Assembly: GCA_963823275.1 (NCBI GenBank)
Contig: CAWGKW010000002.1
Span: forward strand, 868,001 to 932,000
Direction of reading: 5' to 3'
Origin: RHKX01 sp963823275
Lineage (GTDB): Bacteria > Actinomycetota > Thermoleophilia > Solirubrobacterales > 70-9
DNA: 64,000 nt
Below the pieces are notes generated by a model that saw nothing but the letters and a program-made list of their open reading frames with translations, was not told the origin of the DNA and made no database searches. A program made the position numbers and the translations under genes. Shown piece after piece: positions 40,932 to 49,803 of the stretch (positions within the stretch are counted from its first letter, which is position 1; each line of letters starts with the position of its first letter).

Positions 40932-41387
40932 ATGCTGATCCTGATTGTTGGTTGTGGCCGAGTCGGCTCCTCGCTCGCGCGGAAGATGCTCGCCGAGGGG
41001 CACGACGTTTCCTGCCTCGACGAGGACCCCGAATCCCACGCACGGCTCGAGGTCGGGTTGGACACGTCCTGGGAGGACGCCGGCGGCCAGTTCGCGGTCG
41101 GGACGGGCCTCGAGATCGACGCGCTGACGACGGCCGGTATCGAACGTGCAGACGTCTTCGTCGCCGCGACGAACGGCGATAACACCAACATCGTGATCGC
41201 ACAGATCGCCCAGCGGCGATTCCAGGTCGAGACCGTGATCGCCCGGATCCTCGACCCCTACCGGGCCGAGTGGTATGAGGCCCAGGGCCTGAACACGATC
41301 TGCCCGACCCGGACGGCGATCGAGATGCTCGTCAGCGAGGTTAAGGGGATCGCCGATTCCCGCGAGGCGGCCGAGACCAATGGGTGA
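40932..41387 (+). CDS. TrkA-N (RCK_N) domain protein, short form
   Basis: This regulatory subunit type binds NAD(H) or nucleotides and gates K+ channels/transporters. It begins directly with the Rossmann motif LILIVGCGRVGSSLA (Gly7-Gly12) and has the acidic residue at the end of strand 2 (VSCLDEDPES) expected for NAD binding. Only the RCK_N domain is present (151 aa); the RCK_C domain is missing. A short TrkA-like protein followed by a full-length one is the ceoB-ceoC order known from mycobacteria. Its end overlaps the next gene by 8 bases. Confidence 0.88.
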   Translation: MLILIVGCGRVGSSLARKMLAEGHDVSCLDEDPESHARLEVGLDTSWEDAGGQFAVGTGLEIDALTTAGIERADVFVAATNGDNTNIVIAQIAQRRFQVETVIARILDPYRAEWYEAQGLNTICPTRTAIEMLVSEVKGIADSREAAETNG

Positions 41388-42087
41388 GCCGATCGAGGAC
41401 GGCTACCTGCTCGTGGTGGGTGGCGGCAAGGTCGGCTGGAACCTGACCCGCGAGTTGATCGACAAGGGTCACGAGGTGACCCTGATCGAGTCCGACCGCG
41501 AGCGCTACCTCACCGTCGAGCAGGAGCTCGAACATCGCGTCCTGCACGGCGATGCTTCGGAGCTCTGGGTCCTCGAACGCGCCGGTATCGCCCGGGCCAG
41601 CATGGTCATCGCGGTCACCGGCGACGATGAGGACAACCTCCTCATCTGCCAGGTCGCGAAGGAGAAGTACGGGGTCGATCGCGTGATCGCCCGCGTCAAC
41701 AACCCCCGTAACCGGCAGCACTTCGAGCTTCTGGGCGTCAAGCCCTACGTCTCGGCCACCGACTTGATCCTGCGGCTGATCGAACGAGAGGTCCCGCGCT
41801 ACGGGCTCGTCCATCTGCTCGATCTGGCCGAGGCCAAGATCGAGATCATCGACCTGATGATCGGTGATAACGCGCAGGTCGTGGGCAAGCGCGTCGACGA
41901 GCTGGACATGCCGCAGGGCAGCCTCCTGATCAGCGTCATGCGCGAGGGCACCGGGTTCGTACCCAAGGCTGAGACGGTGCTCGAGTCGGGGGACGAGGTG
42001 CTCGTGGTGCTCGACCCCGAGATCGAGGCTGAGCTGACCAAGTACCTCGGCCTGGAGGAAGACGCCGCGGACCGGACGCCCGAGTAG
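41380..42087 (+). CDS. TrkA-type potassium uptake regulator (RCK_N plus RCK_C)
   Basis: This 235-aa protein has a Rossmann RCK_N domain (LLVVGGGKVGWNLTREL; TLIESDRERY with the NAD-binding acidic residue) and a C-terminal RCK_C domain from about residue 155 (NAQVVGKRVDELDMPQGSLL, TVLESGDEVLVVLDP). It is the ceoC/TrkA-like partner of the upstream short protein. No TrkH/TrkG/KtrB membrane subunit is present in the window; the nearest membrane partners are the two APC-UspA permeases. This suggests that the permeases are the transport subunits. Confidence 0.9.
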   Translation: MGEPIEDGYLLVVGGGKVGWNLTRELIDKGHEVTLIESDRERYLTVEQELEHRVLHGDASELWVLERAGIARASMVIAVTGDDEDNLLICQVAKEKYGVDRVIARVNNPRNRQHFELLGVKPYVSATDLILRLIEREVPRYGLVHLLDLAEAKIEIIDLMIGDNAQVVGKRVDELDMPQGSLLISVMREGTGFVPKAETVLESGDEVLVVLDPEIEAELTKYLGLEEDAADRTPE

Positions 42088-42100
42088 CGGGCTGACTCCT

Positions 42101-43335
42101 GTGGCGGATCGCGAGGTCGAATTCCTGCTTGTCGGCGCGGGCATCGCCTCCGCCCACTGTGCTTCGGAGTTGCGCAAGCGCGGGGCATCGGGATCGATAC
42201 TGATGGTCGGCCGTGAGCCCGAGCCGCCCTACGATCGACCGCCGCTCTCGAAGGATTACCTGCGGGGCGAGTCGAATCGCGAGGACGCCTTCGTTCATCC
42301 CCGTGATTGGTACGAGCAGAACGGGGTCGAGCTGCAGACCGGCAAGAGCGTCATGTCCCTGGATCCCGAAGCCCGGACCGCCAAGATCCAGGGTGGGGAG
42401 GAGGTCGCGTTCGACAAGGCCCTGCTGGCCACCGGGGCGATGGTGAACCTCCTGCGGGTCGACGGCGTGCAGCTCGAGGGCATCCACTACCTGCGGGCCT
42501 TCGGGAACTCCGACTCCATCCGCGACGACATCGCCGATGCCGAGCACGTCGTCTGCGTCGGCGGAAGCTACATCGGCGTCGAGGTCGCAGCCTCGATGAT
42601 CGAGCTGGGCAAGCGCTGCACGATCGTCGAGATCGAGCCCGTCGTTCTCTCCCGGGTCTTCGGCGAGGACGTCGGCCGTCATTTCCACGAGCTGCTGACG
42701 GCGAGGGGGGTGGAGATCGCCTCCGGTGAGACCGTGGCCGCCTTCGAGGGGGACGAGCGGATCAGCACGGTGCTGACCGAGAGCGGCCTGTCGATCGATT
42801 GCGACGCGGTCGTGATCGGCGCCGGGGTGCGGCCCGACACGATGCTCGCCGGACGGGCGGGGCTCGAGGTCGGCAACGGGATCATCTGCGACTCAGGGTT
42901 GGAGACGTCCCTCGGCGGGGTCTTCGCTGCTGGGGACTGCTGCAGCTACGAGAGCGAATTGCACGGCGGGGCCCGGGTCCGGTTCGAGCACTGGGACGTC
43001 GCCCTGCAGCAGGCCGGCACGCGGCTCGCGGGATGCTCGGCGACAAGCGTCCCTACGCGGTGGTTCCGTATTTCTTCAGCGACCTCTCCGATTGGGAGTC
43101 GCTGGAGTACGTCGGGGGGGCATCGGACTGGGACGAGGTGCTGTGGCGCGGCGACCCCGGGGGCGGCGAGTTCTCCGCTTGGTACGTCGAATCCGGCCGG
43201 CTGGTGGCGGCTCTCTCGGTCGGTCGTTCCGAGGATCTGCCCGAGGCCCGGCGGCTGATCGAGGCGGGGGCGCCACTCGGCGCAGGCAGGGCGATCATCG
43301 CCGACCCGGATGCCGACCTCGCGGGAATCGCCTAG
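42101..43335 (+). CDS. FAD-dependent NAD(P)H oxidoreductase, ferredoxin-reductase-like (one-base frameshift near 43020)
   Basis: This flavoprotein (about 411 aa) belongs to the pyridine nucleotide-disulfide / AIF-like oxidoreductases. The FAD motif LLVGAGIASAHCASEL is at residues 9-24, PPYDRPPLSKDYLRG is the typical second stretch, VVCVGGSYIGVEVA is the NAD(P)H motif, and GGVFAAGDCCSYES is the second FAD motif. The frame breaks after HWDVALQQAG; one missing C restores the C-terminal domain GMLGDKRPYAVVPYFFSDL. The C-terminal domain is of the reductase (ferredoxin/rubredoxin) type. It begins 13 bases after the TrkA gene, and a physiological link is not evident. Confidence 0.85.
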
Positions 43336-43377
43336 CTAATCTCTCCATCCCCTCGGGGACTCCCCGACGGGCAGCTA

Positions 43378-43449
43378 TGCGGGCTGGTGTAATCGGCAAC
43401 ACGCCTCTCTCTGGAAGAGGTATTCAAGGTTCGAGTCCTTGGCCCGCAG
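43378..43449 (+). tRNA. tRNA-Gln (anticodon CUG)
   Basis: A complete cloverleaf can be folded: a 7-bp acceptor stem (TGCGGGC with GCCCGCA), D arm GTGT/ACAC around AATCGGCA, anticodon stem CCTCT/AGAGG with loop CTCTGGA (anticodon CTG at 43411-43413, reading CAG = Gln), a short variable region, and T arm CAAGG/CCTTG around TTCGAGT. Position 73 is G. CCA is not encoded. The D and T arms match bacterial tRNA-Gln closely. A TAATCT at 43337-43342 could be its -10, but this is weak. Confidence 0.95.
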
Positions 43450-43494
43450 CTTCGCCGCGCCCTGCAATCGGGCGTGGAACGTCCGCAGGGCCGC

Positions 43495-43500
43495 TAATCT
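43495..43500 (+). promoter_or_regulatory. -10 element of the 43508 lipoprotein gene, leaderless start
   Basis: TAATCT ends 7 bases before the ATG at 43508. It lies just after tRNA-Gln. Confidence 0.55.
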
Positions 43501-43507
43501 CCCTCGA

Positions 43508-44218
43508 ATGAGAGGGAAAGTTGCCATCGCAGCATCCGCCGCCGCCGTCGTGGCGTTCGCGGCGACCGGTTGCGGCGGGGACGACTCGACGATCCAGTCG
43601 GTCTCCACCACGACTTCCTCCACCTCGACCACCGCCGCGGTCTCGACCGAGGAGTTCATCACCGCGGCGGACGCCCGCTGCGCCGAGGCGAACGCGGCGA
43701 TCGCGAATCTGTCGGGCGATGCAACCGCGAGCTCGACCGCGGTCCAGCAGCAACTCGACATCACCAAGCAGACGCTGACCGGCTTGCAGGCGTTGGGCTC
43801 GCCCGAGGATCCGGACGGTTCGCTCGACGACTTCTACGCCGCCATGCAGGAGCAGGTCTCCGTGCTCAAGCAGCAGGCGGCAGCGCTCGCCAGCGGCGAT
43901 ACCGCGGCATCCGACACGCTCGGTGTGCAGCTCGCGCAGGCCGAGAGCGATGCCGGCACCGCCGCCGCTTCATTCGGCCTCGAGGAGTGCGGCCAACCGG
44001 GCTCAACGTTGAGCGACGGTTCGACCACGACCACCGCTCCGGACCCTGGAGCAGCGACGCCCACGGCCACTACCCCGGCGGCCCCCGTCACCCCCGCTCC
44101 GGCTCCGGTCACCCCCGCGGCACCGCCCACCGGCGGGACCGGGACGGGAGGGGCCACCGGTGGCGGTGCCCCTCCTCCGGCGGGTGGCGGAGGATCTTCG
44201 GGAGGGATCAGCCCCTGA
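43508..44218 (+). CDS. Secreted lipoprotein, hypothetical
   Basis: This is a 236-aa predicted lipoprotein. The signal peptide ends at the lipobox AATGC, followed by CGGDDST and a Thr/Ser linker. A helical domain lies at about residues 45-165 (EFITAADARCAEANAAI, VQQQLDITKQTLTGLQAL, DFYAAMQEQVSVLKQQAAAL, FGLEECG), with one Cys pair (DARC and EEC). The C-terminal 65 residues are Pro/Thr/Gly low complexity. A related, broken gene lies at 49090-49610. The ATG at 43508 is fixed by the -10 hexamer. The helical domain is common in the small lipoproteins of this phylum, but its function is unknown. Confidence 0.8.
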   Translation: MRGKVAIAASAAAVVAFAATGCGGDDSTIQSVSTTTSSTSTTAAVSTEEFITAADARCAEANAAIANLSGDATASSTAVQQQLDITKQTLTGLQALGSPEDPDGSLDDFYAAMQEQVSVLKQQAAALASGDTAASDTLGVQLAQAESDAGTAAASFGLEECGQPGSTLSDGSTTTTAPDPGAATPTATTPAAPVTPAPAPVTPAAPPTGGTGTGGATGGGAPPPAGGGGSSGGISP

Positions 44219-44234
44219 GGCTGGGTCGCGGGGG

Positions 44235-46170
44235 TCAGGCGGCTGCCTGGCCGGCCCATGTCCCGTACAGGCGGGCGTAGGCCCCGTCCATCTCGAGCAG
44301 CTCCTCATGGGTGCCGCTCTCGGCGATCGTGCCGTGTTCGAGCACGACGATCCGGCTCGCGCCGCCTGATGGTCGAGAGGCGATGGGCGATGACGATCGC
44401 GGTTCGCCCGACGAGTAGCCGCTCGAGGCCCTGTTCGATTCGCCGCTCGGTACGAACGTCGACGTTGGAGGTCGCCTCGTCGAGGATCAGGATCCGCGGT
44501 TCGGCCAGCAGAGCGCGGGCGAAGGCGACGATCTGCCGCTCTCCCGCCGACAGTTGGGTGCCCCGTTCTCCGACCTCGGTGTCGACGCCCTTGGCCAGCC
44601 CCTCCACCAGCGGCTCACCGCCGACGGTGCGGAGGGCCTCGAGGATGTCCTCGGGGCTCGCGTCGGGGCGGCCGAACGCGACGTTCTCGGCGATCGTCCC
44701 GCTGAACAGGAAGCCCTCCTGGGGGACGATCCCGAGCCGGCTGCGCAGTGCGTTCGAATCGAGGTCGCGCACGTCGTTTCCGTCGATCAGGATCCGTCCG
44801 CGCTGCGGGTCGTAGAAGCGGGCGATCAACTTCGCCATGGTCGACTTGCCGGCGCCGGTCTCGCCGACGAGGGCGACGGTCTGGCCGGGCAGGATCCGCA
44901 GATCGATGTTGGTGAGCGCCCAATCCTGTTCCCGGCCGGGGTTCTCCGCGTATCCGAACCAGACGCCCTCGAGGTCGATTGCGCCGCGGATCTCGCCGGG
45001 GTCGATCGGGTTGGGTCGGTCAACGACGTCGGGCTCGGTGTCGAGCAGGTCGAAGATCTTGTCGAGGGCGGCCATGCCCTGCTGATAGGTGGTGTAGAGC
45101 TGGCTGATCTGCTGGATCGGGTCGAAGAAGGTCTGCAGGTAGCCGACGAAGGCAACCAGGACGCCCAACTGGATGTTGCCGTCGATGACCTGATAGCCGC
45201 CGAACAGGAGGATCGCCGCAGTCCCGACCGCCGAGAGCAGTTCGACCGCCGGGAAGTAGGACGCGTTCAGGTAGACGGTCTTCATGTTGACCGCGCGGTT
45301 CTCCTCATTGAGCCTGGACATCTCGGCCAGGTGGCGTGGCTCCTGGCCGAAGCTGCGGACGACGCGGACGCCGCTCAGCGTCTCCTGCAGGTAGGCCGTG
45401 ATGTTGGCGATCTTCTCCCGGGTCAGCCGGTAGGCGTTGGCGGAGGCGACCCTGAAGATGATGCTGCCGACCGCGAGGATCGGGAACGTCAGGAAGGTGA
45501 TGAGTGCGAGCTGTGCATCGATTGCGAGCAGGATCACGATCACGCCGACGAGGGTCAGCACGCTGGAGACCATGGTCACGATCCCATCGGTGACGAGCGT
45601 GTCGAGAGCCTGGACGTCGTTGGTCATCCGCGAGATCAGGACGCCGGGCCGGTTGCGGGTGTAGAAGCCGAGGGACATGCTCTGGAGGTGGACGTAGATC
45701 CGCTCCCGCAGGTCCTGCAGGGCTCGCTGGCCGACCCAGCCGACGAGATAGGTCTGCACGTACGTCGCCGCCCAGTAGATGGCGGCCGACGCCAGGAAGG
45801 CGATGACGATCAACGTCAGTGCTCCGTAGTCCTTGGGCAGGATCCCCTTGTCGATGGCCATTCCGGCGAGCAGGGGAGGAGCGAGGGCCGCAGCCGTGGC
45901 GATCACCAGGGCGAAGAGCGTCAGGAAGACGCGCATCCGGTAGGGGCGGAGCAGGCCGAACATCCAGCGGACCTTGCGACCGCGACCGTCGTCGCCGCGG
46001 ATCGTCCTCAGGACGCTCTTGAAGAGGAGCCAGGCATCGCCGAAGGGCGCCCTGGTCTCCGACTCGCGCGCTTCGTCCTCGCGCTCGAGCTCGGCGTCGA
46101 CGTCCGTCGCGACGGGCTCGTCTCCGTTGGCCGAGGGTTTCGTCCCGTTGCTCCCGTTCAGATCGCTCAC
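44235..46170 (-). CDS. ABC exporter half-transporter, subunit with canonical Walker B (frameshift near 44368)
   Basis: This half-transporter has a membrane domain (six helices, e.g. MRVFLTLFALVIATAAAL; YLVGWVGQRALQDLRERIY) and an ABC domain with Walker A GETGAGKST, Walker B ILILDEATS and a non-canonical signature QLSAGERQ. It has an extra N-terminal acidic linker of about 55 residues. The literal frame ends wrongly after HRLSTIRR; one extra base near 44368 separates it from the true end (ASRIVVLEHG ... RLYGTWAGQAAA) at 44235. About 644 aa. Together with the upstream subunit it should form a heterodimeric multidrug/lipid exporter of the BmrCD/TM287-288 type. The GTG start overlaps the upstream stop. 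Confidence 0.87.
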
Positions 46171-47946
46171 AGCCGCGCCACCTCCTCGCGCTCCTCGAGG
46201 TCGGCCTGCAGAAAGGTGCGGTCCACGAGGCCGTAATCGGCGATCTCCCGGTAGAGCGGGCAGCGGTCGATCAGCTCCTCGTGGGTTCCCTGATCGACCA
46301 CCCTGCCCTCGTCGAGGACGACGATCTCGTCGGCCAGCGAGATCGTCGACAGCCGGTGCGCGACGATGAAGGTGGTGCGCCCCTTCAGGGCCTCGTCGAG
46401 GCCCCGCCTGATGGCCGCCTCGGTCTGCGCGTCGACCGACGAGGTCGCGTCGTCGAGGATCAGGATCCGCGGGTCGGCCAGCAATGCCCGCGCGATCGCG
46501 ATCCGCTGCCGCTGACCCCCGGAGAGGGTCAGACCGCGCTCGCCGACCATGGTCTCGTAGCCGTCGGGAAGCCGTTCGATGAACGACCGGGCCTGCGCCC
46601 GCTCGGCAGCTAGCTCGATCTGCTCCCTGGTCGCGTCGGGTTTCGCATAGGCGATGTTCTCCGCCACGGTGGCGCTGAACAGGAAGCTGTCGTCGGCGAC
46701 GAACGCGATCTGGCTGCGGAGCGAGCGAACGTCGACATCGCGCAGGTCGGCCCCGTCGATCTCCACCGATCCGCCGGTCGGGTCGTAGAGCCGGGCGAGC
46801 AGGGCGACCAGGCTCGTCTTCCCCGAGCCGGAGGGGCCGACGAGAGCGACGACCTTGCCGCCCTCGACCTCGAGGTCGACACCGTTCAACGCCGATTCCG
46901 CCTCCCCGTACCTGAGCGAGACGTCCCTGAGTACGACCTGGCCGTTGCCGGTCGGCAACACCGGGGCATCCGGCTTGCTCTCGATTCTCGGCTCGCGGTC
47001 GAGGACCTCGAAGAGGCGATTGCCGGATGCGATCGCCCGCTGAGACATCCCGAGGGCGGTGCCGAGCATGCGCATCGGCCCGATCAGCATCACCAGGTAG
47101 GTGTAGAAGGCGGTGAAGGCGCCGATCGACAGCGTCCCGTTGATCACCTGCCTGCCGCCGACGAGCAGGACGACGGCCAGCCCGAGGTTGGGCAGGAAGG
47201 CGATCATCGGGTTGTAGAAGGCGCGCAGTCGGGTCGAGAAGACGTTCTGGTCGAAGACCCGGGTGACCCGGTTGCGGAAGCGCCCGAGCATGTGCTCCTC
47301 GCGGGCGAACGCCTTCACGACCCGAACGCCGGAGACCGATTCCTCCGCCTCCACGGTGAGCTCGGCGATCCGCTGTTGGACCTCCTGCAGCGCCGGCCTC
47401 GAGGTGCGGTTGTAGCGGCTGGCGGTGTAGACGACGAACGGCACGGGCAGCAACGCCAGGAATGCGAGGCCGGGCTGGAGCACGAACATGACGGCGCCCG
47501 CGAGCAGAAGCGTCAGCGCGCTCTGGGTGATGAAGATCAGCCCATAGCCGAGGAAGAAGCGGATCGACTGCAGGTCGACCGTTGCCCGCGACATCAGCTG
47601 GCCCGTCTGCTGAGAGTCGAAGTAGCGCGAGCTCCAGCGATTGCAGGTGCGAGTAGATCCGTTCGCGGAGGTCGTACTCGACGGCGAGCGAGACCTTGCC
47701 GGCGACGATTCGCCGGGAGGCTGTCAGCGACAGCCGCAGCAGCCCGGCGCCCACGATCGTCAGCGTCAGGGGCAGCAGCGCCGAGCTGTCCCCGTCGTTG
47801 ATGGCGTTGACGACACTGCCGACCAGCCACGGGATCAGGACCGTGACGCCCATCGCCAGCGACGCAAGCACGATCGAAACGATGTTCTGCCGCCGGTAGG
47901 GGGCAAGGAAGCTCAGTAGTCGGCGGAAAGTCGGCAAAGCGGCCAC
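46167..47946 (-). CDS. ABC exporter half-transporter, subunit with degenerate Walker B (frameshift near 47615)
   Basis: This is the first gene of a two-gene exporter operon. The membrane domain starts FRRLLSFLAPYRRQNIV and IYSHLQSLEL; after one extra base the frame continues FDSQQTGQLMSRATVDLQ. The ABC domain has Walker A GPSGSGKTS, signature LSGGQRQR, and ILILDDATSSVD, in which Asp replaces the catalytic Glu of Walker B. In heterodimeric exporters this subunit forms the degenerate nucleotide site, paired with the weak signature of the other subunit, which is what the neighbour shows. The literal frame is broken near 47615 and the repaired protein has about 592 aa. The GTG at 47946 gives MAALPTFRR; a TTG at 47937 is possible. 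Confidence 0.87.
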
Positions 47947-47972
47947 CCACTATACAAAATGAAGTAATGAGC

Positions 47973-47978
47973 TAGGAT
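47973..47978 (+). promoter_or_regulatory. -10 element of the small Cys-rich protein gene
   Basis: TAGGAT ends 6 bases before the GTG at 47985. The divergent ABC operon starts 38 bases upstream, and a minus-strand TATAGT (47949-47954) could be its own -10. Confidence 0.5.
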
Positions 47979-47984
47979 CGAGCC

Positions 47985-48191
47985 GTGGCCTCCACCAGCG
48001 CCGGCCGGCATGGACTGTGCGATCGATGCCGCCATCAGCGGGTCGTCGGTAACACCCGGGGGTCCTCGTTCTCGCTCTGCGAGCTATCCCGAGCCGATCC
48101 GACCTTTCCCAAGTATCCATCGGTCCCGGTCCTGTACTGCCCCGGCTTCGAGGCCCGGCCCGCCGTGCCGCGCGAACCGCGGCACTGGTGA
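47985..48191 (+). CDS. Small Cys-rich conserved protein
   Basis: This 68-aa protein has a GLCDRCRHQRVV motif with CxxC, then SSFSLCELS and VLYCPGFE, so four Cys in total could bind one metal ion. The pattern (CxxC, TRGSSFSLC, DPxFPKYPxxPVLxCPGFE) is shared, as I recall, with short conserved actinobacterial proteins of unknown function. The start is supported by a TAGGAT element 6 bases upstream. It is divergent from the ABC exporter and meets the EamA gene tail to tail with no gap. Confidence 0.7.
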   Translation: MASTSAGRHGLCDRCRHQRVVGNTRGSSFSLCELSRADPTFPKYPSVPVLYCPGFEARPAVPREPRHW

Positions 48192-49068
48192 TCAGCTCTG
48201 CGGCGCCTCGATGCCCTCGGCGGCGCTCAGGGCCCCCGCCGAGGCGATCATGACCAGCGCGATCGCAATCAGCTCGCGCCCCACCAGGTGCTGGCCAAGG
48301 ACGACCACACCGACGAGGGCGGCGACGGCGGGCTCGAGGCTGAGCAGCACTCCGAATGTCTTCTCGGGCAACCGTCGCAGGGCCTCGAGCTCGACCGTGT
48401 AGGGAATCGCCGAACTCAGCAGGGCCACGCCCAGTCCGATTGCGAGGATCCCCGGATCGAGCAGCTCGCCGCCACCGTCGGCGATCCCGACCGGGATCAG
48501 CAGGACCGAGGCCACGATCATCGCCAGGGACAGCCCTCCCAACCCCGTGGGACCCCTGCCCACCCGGGCCGAGAGCAGGATGTAGATGCCCCAGAAAGCG
48601 CCGGCGATCAGGGCGAATGCGACCCCAGCCGGGTCGAGGCCGTCACCGATGTCGGGGCCGAGCAGCAGGATTCCGGCGGCGGCCAGCACGACCCAGAGGA
48701 CGTCGAGGCGGTTTCGCGTGCCGACGATGGCCACGGTCAGCGGTCCGACGAACTCGAGGGTGACCGCGATGCCGAGCGGCAGGCGCTCCAGGGCTTCGTA
48801 GAAGAACAGGTTCATCCCCGCCAATGTCATGCCGAACAGGGCGATGTCGCGAACCGTCGCCCTGTTCAGGGTTGCGAGCGCCGGTCGCCAGACCAGGCTC
48901 AGGACGAGCGCGGCGAAGACGGTCCGCAGGAGCACGGTGCCGGCCGGCCCGACCTCGTCGAAGAGGGAGGTCGCCAGCGCAGAGCCGAACTGCACCGAGG
49001 CGATCGCCGGTGAGCACCAGGCCGACGGCGAGACGACGCTCCCCGCCCCCTTCGCCGGTGTCAGTCAA
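48192..49068 (-). CDS. EamA-family (DMT) permease, RhtA-like (frameshift near 49008)
   Basis: This exporter of about 291 aa has ten membrane segments in two EamA repeats. The last repeat contains IPYTVELEALRRLPEKTFGVLLSLEPAVAAL, which is the typical motif of RhtA-type threonine/homoserine exporters. The longest intact frame starts at 48995, which would cut the first helix. One extra G near 49008 separates it from MTDTGEGGGERRLAVGLVLTG, which then joins IASVQFGSALA. With that correction the start is 49068. The substrate is probably an amino acid or metabolite, by family. Confidence 0.82.
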
Positions 49069-49089
49069 GTGACCGGGCCTGCGCCCGAA

Positions 49090-49610
49090 TCAGGAGGTCG
49101 GAGTGTCGCTGGAGCCGCAGACCTGCATGCCGAGAGCGGCCGACGACTCGGCCAGCTTCTTGAGGTCCTTCTGTCGGCGCAGCGCGGAGCTGTAGAAGGT
49201 TTCCGGGTCGCGTTCTCGGCGGACGTCGAGGAGGGCGTTGGCGAAGTCCACCGTCCCGCTCTCGAACAGGCACCAGGAACTCATCCCACTGCTTCTGCAG
49301 ATCGCCTCGCGGCTGGAGCTCCGACTGAGCTGATCGACGAGGACGCCTGTTCCTCGACCGTCGCGCTCCAGAAGGGAGCGGAAGCTTCCACCTCCTCCGG
49401 CTGCGGCCCATCATCACCGAATTCGGGCGGATCGGCGTCGTTCATGATCCGGTCGGTCGCGTCGGCGCAGAGCGCGTCGGCTTCGGTGGCCAGCTCGCTC
49501 TTCGTCAGCTCGCCGGTGGGCAGATCGACCGTCGTGCTCGATTCCGTCGCCGAGGTCGAATCGTCGCCCCCGCACCCCGTCGCCAGGGCGAGTAGAGCGA
49601 AGCGCGGCAA
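49090..49610 (-). CDS. Lipoprotein, hypothetical (several frameshifts)
   Basis: This is a lipoprotein gene with at least two frame changes between about 49260 and 49345. The N-terminal part has ALLALATGCGGDDSTSATES with the lipobox, a Thr-rich linker and ELATEADALCADATDRI, similar to the start of the 43508-44218 lipoprotein. The C-terminal part is in another frame (GTVDFANALLDVRRERDPE, KLAESSAALGMQVCG). The pieces are short but keep Cys positions like those of the intact relative. The TTG at 49610 is a tentative start because no better one is visible. Confidence 0.5.
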
Positions 49611-49803
49611 CGAGCAACCGAGACGCGTGTAGGTCGGGTGGCAGGTGTCGGTCCCCATGTGCCGGAGTCGCAGGGCCGTCGGTCGGCCGCAGCGCCCCGG
49701 GATCATAGACCGGCCGGGTAACCGGCACCCGCTGCTTCGATGGTCGGTATCGTGCCCTCGGTAACTTCGTCCGAACCAGGGACGTCCGATAAGAGGAGAG
49801 CAG

